Assembly: GCA_030015575.1 (NCBI GenBank)
Contig: JASDDO010000001.1
Location: 143,053,988-143,117,987 of the forward strand
DNA: 64,000 nucleotides
DNA from: Agapanthus africanus
Taxonomy: Eukaryota > Streptophyta > Magnoliopsida > Asparagales > Amaryllidaceae
Direction of reading: 5' to 3'
Shown: positions 14,158 through 26,712 of the stretch, piece after piece
Layout of the letters: each line of letters starts with the position of its first letter
Numbering within the stretch: the stretch's first letter is position 1
Notes under the pieces: generated by a model
What the model saw: the letters and a program-made list of their open reading frames with translations, nothing else
The model's database searches: none
What the model was told of the DNA's origin: nothing
Position numbers and translations under genes: made by a program

Positions 14158-14675
14158 ACGATGGCTTAGGAGACAGGTTCAGGTCTGTTGCCTAAGACTT
14201 TTCAATTTCATGAGCCGTGAGGGTCTCATAAAGAATTTTCTCCCTACAGGTCGAGAGGATCCTATAGGTGTATTTTCTCCTTAGGAATCGTGAGGATTCC
14301 TAAGTGCATTTTCTCTTGAGAGTCGTAAGGATCTCACAAGAGAATTTTCTCCTTACAAGTCGAGAGGACTCATAAGTGGTTGCTTCCTTTCTTGTCGATG
14401 TTTGACTTAGGAGAGTGTGGCCTATAGAAAATCTACCTTGACCTCTCTGCGAGGCAATGATGGCTTGGGAGACAGGGTTAGGATCTGCCACCTAAGACTT
14501 TTCAATTTTATGAGCCGTGAGGGTCTCATAAAGAATTTTCTCCCTACAGGTCGAGAGGATCCCGTAGGTGTATTTTCTACTTAGGAATCGTGAGAATTCC
14601 TAAGTGTGTTTTCTCTTGAGAGTCGTAAGGATCTCACAATAGAATTTTCTCATTACAAGTCGAGAGGACTTATAA
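14158..14675. repeat. Two hairpin sets of element A
   Basis: Two sets of about six hairpins spaced about 36 bp apart. Typical arms are TTAGGAATC and GATTCCTAA around the loop GTGAG (14281-14303). The others have the loops GTGAG, GAGAG or GTAAG. The opening hairpin of each set pairs CTTAGG with CCTAAG. The linkers are pyrimidine-rich (TTTTCTCC). Confidence 0.85.
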
Positions 14676-14804
14676 GTGTTCGATGAGTTGACCTGCTTCC
14701 GGGTCAAAGCATTGCTTTTGACGGGGAGTTCAAGGGTTTACTCTGGCTGTTTCCCATGGAGTCAGAATTGACTTTGGCCGTGTTCTACGGTACCGGGAGG
14801 GGTT

Positions 14805-15085
14805 GATTTTATCCGTATTTCACGGAGTCAGGGGTTGACTTTATCCGCATTTCACGGAGTCAGGGGTTGGCTTTATCCACATTTCACGGAGTCAGGAGTT
14901 GGCTCTATCCGCATTTCACGGAGTCGGGAGTGGCTTTATCCGCATTTCACGGAGTCGGGAGTTGGCTTTATCCACATTTCACGGAGTCGGGAGTTTCTTT
15001 ATCCGCATTTCACGGAGTCAGGGGTTGACTTTATCCGCATTTCACGGAGTCAGGGGTTGACTTTATACGCATTTCACGGAGTCAG
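14805..15085. repeat. 32-bp tandem array
   Basis: About nine head-to-tail units near 32 bp, with core CATTTCACGGAGTCAGG. Each unit contains a short dyad of the CCG/CGG type. Element B has a different satellite (158 bp) at the same position. Confidence 0.85.
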
Positions 15086-15405
15086 GAGTTGCTCTGGATG
15101 TTTCCCATGGGGTTAGGGTTGACATTAGCCGTGTTCTACGGGACCAGGAGGTGCTCTGGACATTTCCCACAGGGTCAGGATTGATATTAGCCGTGTTCTA
15201 CGGGACCAGGATTTGCTCTGGGTGTTTCCCACGGGGTCAGGATTGACATTAGCCGTGTTCTACGGGACCAGGATTTGCTCTGGGCGTTTCCTACGGGGTC
15301 AGGATTGACATTAGCCGTGTTCTACGGGACCGGCATTTGCTCTGGGCATTTCCTACGGGGTCAGGATTGACATTAGCCGTGTTCTACGGGACCAGGAGGC
15401 GCTCT
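15086..15405. repeat. 61-bp tandem array
   Basis: Five units of about 61 bp, each containing GACATTAGCCGTGTTCTACG and GCTCTGG. The dyad CCGT/ACGG recurs in each unit. It directly follows the 32-bp array. Confidence 0.85.
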
Positions 15406-15598
15406 CTCGGTTGTCAGTGAACCGTCGAGGTTTGGAACATGGACTTTGCCATAGCTCCAAGGTTGATTGTCGCGTCTGAATCCTGCTGGAATGAGGAGAA
15501 ACGCTGTTGGTGATCTCTAGGCCGTAGATGCGGCCGTCGAGACTTGGCTCTCTTTCTGATGGAACCTGGTGGGAAGGTATGGTTCTCTTTTTATTTGT

Positions 15599-15644
15599 GC
15601 CCCTGGATTGTATACAGGGATCGATGTGATCTCACCTGCAGGGC
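15599..15644. other. GTGGATTGTA-type structure, copy in A spacer
   Basis: Outer arms GCCC and GGGC, inner arms ACAGG and CCTGC, and between the first pair the recurring core TGGATTGTAT. It is one of at least seven related copies in the window (see findings). Confidence 0.6.
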
Positions 15645-16071
15645 AAAAAATTTCATTTTATATATTTTTCTTTCCGCGATACTCTATCATTTCAGCTTTT
15701 ATATCACAAAAGTCGCGATTGCCCAATCATTTCGGCTATTTTTTGCGGTGCCCAATCATTTTGGCTATTTGTTTTATTTACTCGCTGCTTTTTATTGCGA
15801 GTTGCCCAACCATTTCGGCTATTTGTTTTATTTACTCGCTGCTTTTTATTGCGATTTGCCCAACCATTTCGGCTATTTTGTATGGATACATTTTTACTTG
15901 CTGATTTTGTTGCAAGTTGCCCCATCATTTCGGCTATTTCATATGCATTTGTGGCTCGCTGGCTTTTCGTTGCGAGTTTGGGATTTGATACCGATTTAGG
16001 CATCAGCATCGCTACAACTGGGATATTGCCAGGAGCGAATCATCATTTGTCTCTGTCAATGTCGAACAAAG

Positions 16072-16640
16072 GTGGCTTAGCGAACAGGGTTAGGATCCTG
16101 TCGACTAAGGATTTTAACTTCATGAGCCGTAAGGGTCTCATGAAGGTATTTCTCCTTACGAGTCATGAGGATCTCGTAGGTGCATTTTCTCCTTAAGAAT
16201 CGTGAGGAGTCTTAAGCGTATGGTCTCTTATAAGTCGTAAGGATCTTACAAGAGTGTTTTCTCCTTATAAGTCGAGAGGACTTACAAGGGTCGTTCACCG
16301 TATGAGCATATCACAAGTCACTGATAGGACTCTGTTAGGGAAATGTTTATTCGTGCCCATGGATTGTATACAAGGGTCGATTTTGAGACGCTTGTAGGGC
16401 TGCATTGGAGATTGTTATGGTTTAAGAGTTCAGATCCCTGTAGCTTAAGGCTTTTGAACCCTGTGAGCCATGAGGGTCTCAAAGGGGAATTCTCCTTACG
16501 AGTCGTGAGGATCTCGTAAGTGTGCTTTCTCCTTAGGAATCGTGGGGATCCCTAAGTGTGTTGCGCCCTTGTGAGTCGTAAGGATCTCACGCAGGTATTT
16601 TCTCCTCACAAGGTCGAGAGGACCTTACAAGTGTCTTTTA
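16072..16640. repeat. Hairpin sets 3 and 4 of element A
   Basis: Hairpins such as TACGAGTC with GATCTCGTA around ATGAG (16157-16178), CTTAG/CTAAG with ACAGG/CCTGT (from about 16077), and AAGGTC with GACCTT around GAGAG (about 16610). A further GTGGATTGTA-type structure (here ATGGATTGTA) lies between the sets at 16355-16400. Confidence 0.85.
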
Positions 16641-16958
16641 ACGAGCTTGCGCCCTTTCGGGTTTTCACAAACTCGCTGGTAGTCCTGCTGTTTTTACTCA
16701 CGGAGCCCTTTCGGGTTTTCATCCATCCCCATTTCGCTTGTGGACGTACCTCTTTTTTTTTCCACAGCCTTGGGATGCTGCGGACCGTAGTAGTTTATAG
16801 ACGTCTCGGTCAACAGCCAGTTTTAGGACATAGTGGTCCATCGTTAGTTTAAGGATGTTTCGGTCCGTTTTCCGGCTACTACTTATAGAGTTTGGGCTTA
16901 GGAAGATAGTGAGCGGACATAGGCGTCGTCATCTATCGTTGATCTAGGCCGTGGCTCG

Positions 16959-18133
16959 TCAGGCGAAGTATTTTTTTAGGAAGTGACCGTTTATTGGCCT
17001 GAAAGGTCTTTCACCATGCATGTCCATGAGTAGATAGGCTCCACCCTGGTAAACTTTGTCTATGATGTACGGGCCTTCATAGTTCGGCTCGAATTTCCCC
17101 CGCTTGGCACGATTGGGGATCATGGGTCTTTTGACCACTAGCACAAGTTCGCCTTGGCGGAATGTTCTCGGCCTAGTCAATCTTTCGTATGAGCGTATTA
17201 TTTTTTCTTTATAAGCTTCCAAGTTTTGCTGTGCCATGAGCCGGGTCTCGTCAAGGGCGTCGAGCTCCTCAAGCCGAAGATGATCATTGTCTTCGTCTGT
17301 TAGCTCATAATGAATCGCCACTCGTAGGGAGGGTAACTCTATCTCCAAGGGGAGTACCGCTTCAGTGCCGAATACTAATGCATACGGCGTTGTGTTTGTG
17401 GCCGTTTTGAACGTAGTTCAATACGCACAGAGAGCTTCATGCAGTCTCTCGTGCCAGTCCTTCTTATTTTTGGACACCGTCTTTTTCACGATCTTCGTCA
17501 AGGTCTTTTTGAAAGCCTTAGCTAGACCGTTAGCTCGGGGATTGTAGACCGAAGAGTATCTCCAGTCTATATTATGCTGTTGTGCGAAGCGGCTGATCTT
17601 GTGGCTTCTGTAGGCTAGCCCGTTATCGAAGATAATTCGTCGCGGAGTGCCGAACCGATAGATGAAGTGTGTTTTGAAGAAATGGAGCATATTCTCCGTC
17701 TTCACTCCTCTTAGCGGTATTGCTTCCGCCCACTTGGAGAAGTAATCAGTTGTAAAATGAATCGATGTCCTCTGGATGATGCTGGTTCAATGGGCCTGAT
17801 TATGTCGGTTCCCCACATTTCGAACGGCCAGCTAGCCACCGTTGGGTGTAGCGGATTTGGATGCTGGTGGATAAAGTCCTCATGAATTTGGCACGAGTGG
17901 CACCGCTTCGCGTATTCGAGGCAGTCTTGGATCATCGTGGGCCAATAGTATCCCATCCTTTTGATCTTTAGTTTCATCTTCGGCCCGGCTTGGTGAGAAC
18001 CGCAGAGTCTGTCGTGAGTTTCTTGGACCACTCTCTTTGCCTCTTCACGTCCCAGGGATCTTAGCCATAGAGAATCAAATGATCTCTTATACAGAGTATC
18101 ATTGACAAAGGCGAAGGATAGAGCTCGTTTCAT
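16959..18133 (-). pseudogene. Element A integrase, decayed
   Basis: Pieces at 17711-18133 (zinc-finger part with HDRLCGSHQAG and CHSCQ, plus first catalytic Asp in WGTD), 17418-17705 (second Asp in FDNG) and 16959-17348 (C-terminal GPY module, ending KKYFA). Frame breaks separate the pieces. The catalytic Glu seen in B as GLAEAF reads GLAKAF here, so this integrase would be inactive even if read through. It would join element DNA to chromosomal DNA in the nucleus. Confidence 0.85.
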
Positions 18134-18220
18134 GAGTTGATGTCTTGAGGACGCGTCTTCAGGTGTTCGACGGGATTTGAAGTAGTCTATAAAGACTTCT
18201 TTCCAATCCTTAGCCTTTTC

Positions 18221-19001
18221 CTAGTCTTTTATTTGTAGGGCCGTTTGCTCGGTCGCTCCCTTTTCTTCGGAAGACTCCGGAGATATTTCTGCCGGTGCGA
18301 GAACCCGACGGCTTTGCACAACGATCCTCACGTCATCGAGATTCTCGTCGGCTAATTCTTTAGCGAGTTTGGCTGATGTATTCTCCTTGCTTATTTTCCA
18401 TGCGCGATATGCTTTCCAGGGCATAGGCAGGGATTTAAGTCAGTAATTGTTGCACCCTTTCACCGTACTTTACTAACTCCGGTTTGCACGTCTGATAGTC
18501 GCCGTTTACTTGACTAATGACCAGCTGGGAGTTTCCGTATATGAGGAGGTTTTCAATTCCCATGTCGACAGCGATCTCGAGACCTGCTATCAAAGATTCA
18601 TATTCGGCTTCATTGTTCGTCCTCGGCTCTGTTAAGGAGAAGGCAAAGCGCATTATCCCTCCTTGTGGAGTCACGAAGAAGAGGCCCACCCCAGATTTGA
18701 TTATGGGGCAGTTGTGCTTTCGCTTCTTCATAGAAGATGCTCCGTTGAAGTAGAGTTCCCATCGGGTATCACTCCTTCTTTTCTCTCCGTCGATCATGTC
18801 AAACTCGTGCTCGTCTGGCAATTCGCAGTTCAAGGGAGAATCGGCGGGTATCGGATGCTCAGCGAGGAAGTCGCCGATGGCTTGACCTTTTACTGCCTGG
18901 AGAGGACGATAAGTTATCGAGAACTCCATCAAGAGCAGGTCCCATTTAGCAAGTCGTCCCGTTAATATGGCTGTTGACATTAAATATTTGAGAGGATCCA
19001 C
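18221..19001 (-). pseudogene. Element A second (archaeal-type) RNase H, decayed
   Basis: 18435-19001 matches the second RNase H of element B. Two catalytic aspartates are changed: FDGA to FNGA and YGDS to YGNS. Both are G-to-A changes on the coding strand. The Glu-containing NNEAEYE block remains. A stop near 18433 splits it from 18221-18424, a connector to integrase. The domain normally removes RNA from RNA:DNA hybrids and is a mark of the Tat lineage. Confidence 0.82.
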
Positions 19002-20095
19002 TTTTGATATGAGGTGGACCTCATGCGCTAAAGCGTAGTGTCTGAGCTTCGTTATTGCGAAAGATCAACGCCAGGCAATGTTTTTCGATGGGGGAGTGGT
19101 TACTTTCTGCCCCCAGGAGAACTCGACTCAAATATTAGAGGGCTTTCTCCTTCCCTTGGTCATTTTCTTGTGCCCACAGCGCACCTAAGGAACCTTCGTG
19201 GGCTGTTGTGTACAGGACGAGAGGTTTTCCTTTAACGGGAGCGGCCAGTACTGGCGGATTCTGCAGGTATTGCTTGATTTCGTCCAGTGCGCTTTGGCAT
19301 TTGCGATCCCATACGAACGGGGTTCCCTTTTTCATTAGGTGACTGTAAGGACGGCATTTTCCGGAGAGGTTAGCTATGAACCGTCGGATGTAAGCGAGCT
19401 TTCCTTGGAGAGACCGCAGTTGCTTGAGAGTTCTTGGTGGAGGCATTTCCATGATCGCCTTGATCTTCGATGGGTCTATCTCGATGCCTCTATGCCGTAC
19501 GATGAACCCTAGGAATTTGCCCAAGGATACTCCGAACGTGCATTTGAGAGGGTTCATCTTCAAGTTGTATTTCTGAAGGCGCTGAAACACGATCTTCAGA
19601 TGCTCCCAATACTCCTCGTGCAATTTGCTTTTCACCACAAGGTCGTCGATATAGTATTCGACGATTTCATGTATGAGGTCATCAAATATCTTCGTCATGG
19701 CCCTCTGATAGGTGGCGCCGGCGTTCTTCAGACCGAAGGGCAACACTTTGTAGCAGAATATGCCCAGAGGAGTCCGGAAAGCGGTATGCTTCTGGTCTTC
19801 GGGATGCATCTTTATCTGATTGTATCCTGATGAGCCGTCCATGAAGGAGAAAACTTCATGAGTGGACGTATTATCTATCATCAGCTCAGTGACCGATACT
19901 GGAAAGACGTTCTTCGGGCAAGCTTTGTTGAGATCCCGGAAGTCTACGCATATGCGCACCGTCCCATTTTTCTTCATCACTAGGACGATGTGGCAATCCA
20001 GTCAGGATACTGAACCTCTTGGATGAAGCCGGAGTCGATTAGCTTTTTGACCTCGGCATTGATGCTCATCTCAACTCAAGCCGCATTCTTCTTGG
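19002..20095 (-). pseudogene. Element A reverse transcriptase and first RNase H, decayed
   Basis: 19135-19980 encodes RT with CVDFRDLNKACP, FMDGSSGYNQI, PFGLKNAGATYQ and the catalytic YIDDLVV, followed by the start of the first RNase H (LYTTAHEGSLGALWAQ). Frame breaks lie near 19135 and near 20075, where one base is missing relative to B (CTCAACTCAAG). Confidence 0.88.
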
Positions 20096-21306
20096 TGCTT
20101 ATTTGATCGGCTTGACGTCCGGAGACATCGCTAATTTGTGGACGGCTATTTCTGGATCTAATCCTGGCATCTCGGAATAGTTCCATGCAAAGCAGTCTTT
20201 ATACTGTATGAGCACGTCTTTAAGCATAGCCACCTTTTCTTCAGACAATAACTCACTGACGAATGTCGGCCGTGGGTCATTTGTCGTCCCCAAGTCGATT
20301 TTTCTGAGGTTATCTGCAGTAGTATGTATCCCATCTTCCAGCTCTTTTTGCGCCGGCGGAAACTCTGAGATCACCTCGTTATCATCATTTTCGAAGCACC
20401 AGGGGAGGTCAGCCATATCCTCGTATACCCCTTCTCCTGACAACGTTATCACATGACAGGTACGAGATCGCTTCCAAAACCGATGTTGATCCGGCTCTAC
20501 TCTTGCTGCATGTGTGGCTTTCGGTTCATGCTTCTGTGGTGGGGTTACCCTCCAACTGCTGGATAGAGCGAACCTACCTTGCTGATACTGGTCTTCTACC
20601 CAGTCTTTGAATGTGAAGCAGTATTCAAGAGGACGTCCTATCGCTCGGTGATAGGAGCAATAGTCTGGGTGAGAGACCTCGCCTGCTTGCTCGGGGTGCT
20701 TGAACTTCGAAGTGTCATCATCTGATATTTTATGACAAGATTGAATATCATCCTTGTCTTGTCTTGGGAAAAAGAATATGCTCGACCCATCTTCTTTATA
20801 AGATACGGATCTCTGCTGCTCAATTCTCGATCGCGTGGCTTCTTGGACCCGTTTTGCCGCTATCGAACGTCTTTTCCGTTCTTTAGCTTGTTTTTACCCC
20901 TGCGTCGGGTCTTCTGTATGACGGGTTGATGACGAGGATCACTGTCATTCTCCGCAGCCTGCTGAAGGAGGCGCTGCGTCCTGGCTTTCTCGTAGATGGC
21001 CATTTCGCGGCTATGATTATTCCGGACCTTTTGACCCGCTTCCCTTATTAGCTTGTCCATCTATTCTTCGAACGACGGACTTGGCATTTTCACGGTGGGA
21101 CCTCGTCTTGGTTCAGGGTTAGCATCTTCCCACAGAGCATCTCCTTCTTCATCGAAGTCATGTATGACGCTGCAGCCATGGAATCGCTCCCGTTTCTTGG
21201 ACCGGATATATCCAAGCCCGATCGCTTCCATTCTCCCGTTGGGCAATTTTCGCTGAGCTCCGAGAACGTTCCAGATCCTGTTATAGAACTGAGCTTGTCG
21301 AGCAGT
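20096..21306 (-). pseudogene. Element A protease-RT connector with third zinc knuckle
   Basis: 20099-20452 matches the segment just before RT (DCFAWNYSEMPGLDPE, a conserved gypsy pre-RT block). Upstream lies a C-x2-H...H-P...C knuckle (about 20600-20665) homologous to the gag knuckle. Several stops interrupt the frame. Its placement between protease and RT is unusual (see findings). Confidence 0.75.
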
Positions 21307-22845
21307 CTATTTGAAGGGTACGCCTTGGCGCTTCAACAGCTTTTTTAATCCTTCTATGTAGTATCTGGGCAGACGGATGGGCTGGAGCCTGTCAAGCGTA
21401 GAATCGACACCATGCCAAATTTCCTTTTCCACTTTGGTTTCCGTGGATTGATAAAAGAGGATCTTCTTTTCATCTTTTTGCCTAGGAGGGACGTAGAATG
21501 TCTGCAGTTCCTGTACACTATAGGTATCAAGTGCGTCGAGTTCTTTGTAATGCTCTTGCGGAACCATGGCGATTTGTAAACTCCGATCATCGTAAGCGAA
21601 GGCTTGTATCGATGGCCAAACAGAAAATACGGCATTGACCTCATTTTCCGAGTCGCCGCCGAAGACCAGAATAGGGGTGGACGGTCCCGTCTTGTTACAT
21701 TGGGGTGGTCCTGAATAAACTATTTCTTCTTCCTCCTCGGTATCGCTCTCGAAGACTGGAATAGTGGTGATAGCCTTGTTTTTCGGTTTGTGACACCTTT
21801 CCGTGTCTTCGAAATCTGGTAAGAAGTATTTTGCATCTTCGTACTTTCGGACTTCATACACGGAGAATGGATTCAACTCTTCTGTCACGGTATACTCGAG
21901 ACCATCCTTGATATACTTCATACACTGATATTGTGTAGAAGGGATAATGTTATACTCGTGTAACCAAGGCCGGCCGACCAAAGCATTGTAACATGTCTTG
22001 GCATCAATGACATGAAATTTAATGTTCGCGACGAGTATCCCAAAGCATAACGTCAGTATCATAGACCTGAGCGTCCTTGATGACTGGGAGTCAAACCCGG
22101 AGATGGTGATCTTATCCCGAGCGAGTTGTTGAATACTCATGCAGATTTCCTTCAACACTCTTACATTGAGGAGGTTGACGGATGACCCATTGTCAACCAG
22201 GATTTTGCCTATTTTGATATCATGACAGTATCCGGAAACATAAAGGGGACGGTTATGCTCGCACGTCCCGAGGAGGAGGTCTTCATCGCCGAAGGTGATA
22301 TTGGCCGTGTGCACTTCTTCCAGCTCATCCTTCATCTTTTCTTCGGCTAAGAAAGATTAAAATTGGTCAGGCTCTTGTAATGCTCTGATCAGAGAATCTC
22401 TCGCCTCCTTAGATAGCAGAAGGGCGTCGAGAATGCTTAGCTGTGAGGGGATCTTCCTCAGGTGTGCTAGAACGTTGTAATCCACCTTGTTTTTCTTGGG
22501 CGTGTCCTTGGCTGCCAGCTCTTCGATGACTCGATCATCAAGGGCGATATCCTCAGGGATCTTTTCTTTCCCCTTATCCTTTTTATTGGATCCCTTGTTT
22601 GCAGGTCCGAGATTCTTTTCAGGTAGCGTGCGATTGCGCAGCTGAATGTTCTCGCAGCTCTTCGGTTCTTCCTCTTTTCCTGGGGTGGATTCTTTGAAGA
22701 TAGGGCCGAGAGTAATTTCTTCTGCAGAATTGCTCCCGAAGGTAAGAACTTGCGATCCTCTGTTATCAACCATGTGACAGTTGCCGGCAGCTCTTTTATG
22801 CTCATCAGTCGCGCTTCTCTGTTCCCGACGAGCCTTGCGCTTCAT
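21307..22845 (-). pseudogene. Element A protease region
   Basis: 22357-22845 is a lysine/glutamate-rich linker; 21307-22335 carries an aspartic-protease-like fold with active-site motif VDNGSSVNLL and the flap/core block YNALVGRPWLHEYNIIPS. A stop near 22355 separates the two. It would cleave the polyprotein during particle maturation. The active-site triad is D-N-G rather than the common D-S/T-G. Confidence 0.8.
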
Positions 22846-22878
22846 TCGCTGAACGTGTTGTCGGTAGACAACATATCC

Positions 22879-25800
22879 TTACCACCAGTTTTTAAAGGCC
22901 ATGCATTCTTCGGCAGGGTGTGCAATCCTCTGATGGTATAAGCAAAAGTTATCAAGATGTATATCGCCAGGATAATTTCCTCTGAACGGGGGCAATTTCA
23001 TTCCCATTGACAGGGCTCTGGCGAACCTTTTCCTTGTCTTGAACCTGCTTTTATTTGCGGCGGATATACTTTGATCTGGTGGGAGTGTTTCAACCCTTTC
23101 GTTCAGTGGCCGGCGTTTGGCCTTTTCAAATATGGCCATCTCGCGGTCTCGATCAGCTTTACTTTTCAGAAGAGCTTCGTTCAGGAATGCATCAATCATC
23201 TCGTCTGACGGTCCTAGGAGCTCCGATTCGGGATCTGACCCCAGTTTCTCTACATCCAGAGCTTCTTCACCGTTTATTAACGAGTGAGAGATCACATGAC
23301 AACTTGCCACATAATCCTCAGGTTCATCTAACGAGTCTTCTCCATTGTCATCATCTCTATCCTCAAGGACGTGGGTGAGAAATTCTTGGAGTGTGACTGG
23401 GGTCCGCGCCTTCTGGTTATATTCTTCTAGCACGTCAATAAATTTTTGCACGTCCGTGCGCTTGTCATCAGGCTTCACGGGCTTTTTGGTCTTTTTCTTC
23501 TTCTTCGAAGACTTTGACGGCTGGGTGTGGGCGCTTTGACTATCACCACCAATTTTTGGAGTTGGGCGCGGCTTCAGTATTCCCTTGATGACTTCGGGTT
23601 TCAGCGGACTTTTCCATTTGATCGCCGGGCATGTTTGGAGATCCTTCAGCATTCTTTTCATTTTGGTTGAAAGAACGACCTCCCATGGAGTTTCTTCTAT
23701 AAAAGAGCATGATGCCTCGGTGTGTCCCCCTTTTTGAGAGCGTCCGGCTGGGGCGGGTTTACTTTCCAATTCTCGGACAGTGCGAATTTGCCCTGTTGGT
23801 ATTGGTTCTCAATCCACCCTTTGAAGACGAAGCAATCTTCGATTGGATGGACTATCGCTTGGTGATAGAGGCAATAATTGGGATTATTAGCCTCGGCGGG
23901 TTGCAATGGACGTTTTGGATCCGGCAAGTTGATGAGCCTGTTGCGCACCGCCAGCTCGAACAATCTCCTTGTTTTGTCCCGGGGAAACAAATAAGGACGC
24001 TTCATTTTCTCATTAAAGAATCGCCGTTTCTCGTCTTGGCGATCAGTTAATTTCGGACCACTGGGCTGCTGTTGAGCATTGGCGACGAAGGTCGCTTTCC
24101 CTTTCCCTTTTTCATTCCGCGGCTCTGGCTTCGAAGAGGAAGGCCTGTGGCCCATCTGGTCCATTTGGGCCAGCTTGTCAATCAAGGCCTGGAAAGTGGT
24201 CAGCTTGAAAAACATCATGAATTGGGAAATGGTCGCCTGAGGGTCGAGGGTCCCTACGAACATGCCTACTGCAGGCGCTTCTTCGATGCGCTGCTCGCAC
24301 TTCGACTACAGATTCCGCCACCGTATCGCATACTGCACCCATGTTTCGCCTGGCTTCACTCTGGCGTTAATTAACGCGGTGATCGGGGTGCGCTCGCTAG
24401 CGCTGGCAAAACGTTGGGTAAACAGCAATTCCATCTCCGTAAAAGTTTTGACAGGGTCGTTGGGAAGCTCTGAGTACCATTCAAAAGATGTCTCCGCTAA
24501 GCTGCCGACGAATTGGCGAAGCAGTAGCTTATCATCCCCTCCAGTGTTGTCGCAGATAGCCCTGAACTGAATGACATGTTGATGGGGATTGCCTGTCCCC
24601 TTATACACATGGAATTTAGAAATTGTGTATCCTGGCGGGTACTTTATCTGATCGTACCATTCTGGATATGGTCGCCCAGTTCTGACGACTTGGCCAGTTG
24701 CTTCATTCGCTTGATGAGCCCGTATTTGCTGAGCTATATAATCATCGAGAATGGCTTTGGAGATGGTCTTCTCCTTGGCTACTGACAGAGCCGGCAGAGG
24801 ATTTGATGTCTCTCCTCTATCATCTTCAATTATTACCGGAGGATCTTCGCTGGAGGGTCCGACTGGATCATCAGGCCCACCATATCTTGGAATAAAAGGG
24901 CCATTTGTTTTATGTTGTCCGCTTGTTCCGCAGCCTCTTTGTCCTTCTTCTCAAGCATTCTTCGAAGGAATTCGGCATCAGTTTCCTGCTTATGACGCTG
25001 CTCCGAAGATGTCTCCGGGCCTGCTTTTGGTCCCGTGAGTGCGGCCGTAGCGGTTAGCATCTCTTGGAGCTTTTGTTGTTACTGCTCCTGAGCCTTTGTT
25101 ACGGATCTGGTGAGCGGTCGATGGCCCGTAGAGATACGGCTATCCTCTTTTCCAGATGCCATATAGACGGTATGCACCACCATGCCCCCAGACTTAGGGC
25201 GTTTGGGTTCAGTGGTCCTGTGATTCGTCGCAGACTCAGGGATTTTCTCCGACCTTCTCCTCTTATGGGCGATCGAAGTTGAGGGGCCCATTGCAGTGGG
25301 CACCCAAGTAGCTGTCGCCTTCTGTGGCTTGACAAGGTGTTCCTCTTCTTACCGAAACTTTATCTTTTTCTGTCGGTGGGGGTAGTCTTGATCAATCACC
25401 GAGTCTTGGACTTGACGCCAGACTTTATAAATTTTAGAGGACAGCCGCTGAGGGGGCTGCTCCAGGTTTGCCTTTGTAGCGTTCTCCATTGGTGGAAGAG
25501 ATCTTTTCAGCACAGTAGTTGGCGAATTCCTGCGCACCCTGTTAAGTAGTTCAAAGCTGTTCCCGGTTGGAACAGCAGTATCAACTTCCACCATTGGAGC
25601 TGGCGGAGTCAGTCCAGAAGGGGAATTGCCCCTAGCTTTCCTCACTCAGCGCCAGTGGCGACGTCGAGCATGTCGTGCGGCCGGAATCGCCTCCGCTGTT
25701 GGACCAACTTTTCCATGCCCCTGTTCTGATGAGAGTCTGTTGTTGGCGCCAGCCTATCAAAGACAGATGCTCGCTGAGAGGGAATGGTCAACCTGTCAAA

Positions 25801-26196
25801 AGCCGATCTACGAGTAGAGGAAGCAGCTTGGATGACCTCCACTGTAGCAGGAGTTGGAGTGTCCTTCTTTGGTATTGCGAGCCTCTTTGCGAGCCCACCT
25901 GAGCTTTGACCCAGCCTGTTAAAGACTGAGGCATTGAAGTTGGACGACCCGCTGAGAGGGGCCGTGGTGGTTGCAAGCCGATCAAAGACCGACTTCTTAG
26001 CTTCTTGAGATGGCATAGGAGCGCTGAAACTCGTTGGTGGGATCATGGTCCCGAAGAATAGACCAGTGGTGGCTTGCGTCACCTGTTCCACTGGCATCGC
26101 GAAAATGGAGACCGCTTGAGGCCCGTAGGTCACTCCTCCTGCGAGGACGGAGTGAGAGTTGTTGCAATTATTGCAGCTGGAGCAGTTAGAAGCCAT
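22879..26196 (-). pseudogene. Element A gag, decayed
   Basis: Start MASNC at 26196, about 125 bp after the primer-binding site. The N-terminal part (25642-26196) has four S-(V/A)-F-x-R-L repeats. A frame change near 25650 leads to 25349-25645. The capsid-like domain lies at about 24264-24608 and 23697-24263 (HQHVIQFRAICDNTGGDD, ALIDKLAQMDQMG). A zinc knuckle CLYHQ...HPIEDC lies at about 23815-23885 and another (CLYHQRIAHPAEEC) at about 22890-22945. At least six stops or shifts occur. Confidence 0.82.
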
Positions 26197-26320
26197 TGAT
26201 CTTCTTTTTCTGCCCGGAGCGAAACACCAAATCTTAGTAGCTCGAATCCATGGGCAACCATATTAAACTGTGATTTGTTCGCGAACACGACACACGAAGT
26301 GTGAAGTGGAAAGAGGAAAA

Positions 26321-26344
26321 GGTCCCACCGGGCGTGCCAGAATC
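26321..26344 (-). other. Primer-binding site of element A
   Basis: Immediately inside the 5' LTR on the - strand; contains TGGCACGCCCGGTGGGAC. Elements B and C carry the same sequence in the same place, which identifies it as the primer-binding site. I did not assign the tRNA. Confidence 0.8.
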
Positions 26345-26664
26345 TGTTCCCCGCCGAAAGACGCGACCGGGACGTTGCGACGTCAGGCCTGAATTTCGAG
26401 GGCAGATGCTATTTGGTGCTATCCTTCCACCTCTCCGAAAATGCCAAGTTGATTTATGACACCATATATCGAAGGTTTAAACGGATGTGGCCGATATAGC
26501 AGACTTCGTCAGATTCCCCTTCGTTGAGGGGTTTTTGATTGTGGGGACGCTCTTCCCTGGAGGCGCAAGCCCCTGCAGTTAATTACGCTACCGCATCGCG
26601 TTAACCACTTTATCCTTCTCTAGATGGCCACTTCGTGTCGTGTGTGTTTGTTTTGTTTTTGGTT

Positions 26665-26712
26665 GCCCGTGGATTGTATACGGAGACTAATTTATGTTGT
26701 CGCCCGTAGGGC
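26665..26712. other. GTGGATTGTA structure, LTR of A
   Basis: GCCC/GGGC outer arms and TACGG/CCGTA inner arms around the core GTGGATTGTA. Same element as in the spacers and the B LTRs. Confidence 0.6.

Larger units (their letters stand above)
13937..16958. repeat. Structured spacer of element A
   Basis: A noncoding stretch between the convergent 3' ends of the PMD pseudogene (+) and integrase (-). It holds four sets of short hairpins (about 14158-14378, 14458-14675, 16072-16290, 16420-16640), a 32-bp tandem array, a 61-bp tandem array, a run of repeats with the word CAATCATTTCGGCTAT (about 15715-15945), and two copies of the GTGGATTGTA structure. The translated frames here (for example 14835-15116) only reflect the repeats. 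Confidence 0.8.

Noticed and set aside
24072..25282. + strand frames opposite gag of A
   Set aside because: Antisense shadows of the gag coding sequence without independent support.
26321..26344. Naming the primer tRNA
   Set aside because: The sequence is plainly a primer-binding site by position in three elements, but I could not match its complement confidently to a specific plant tRNA end.
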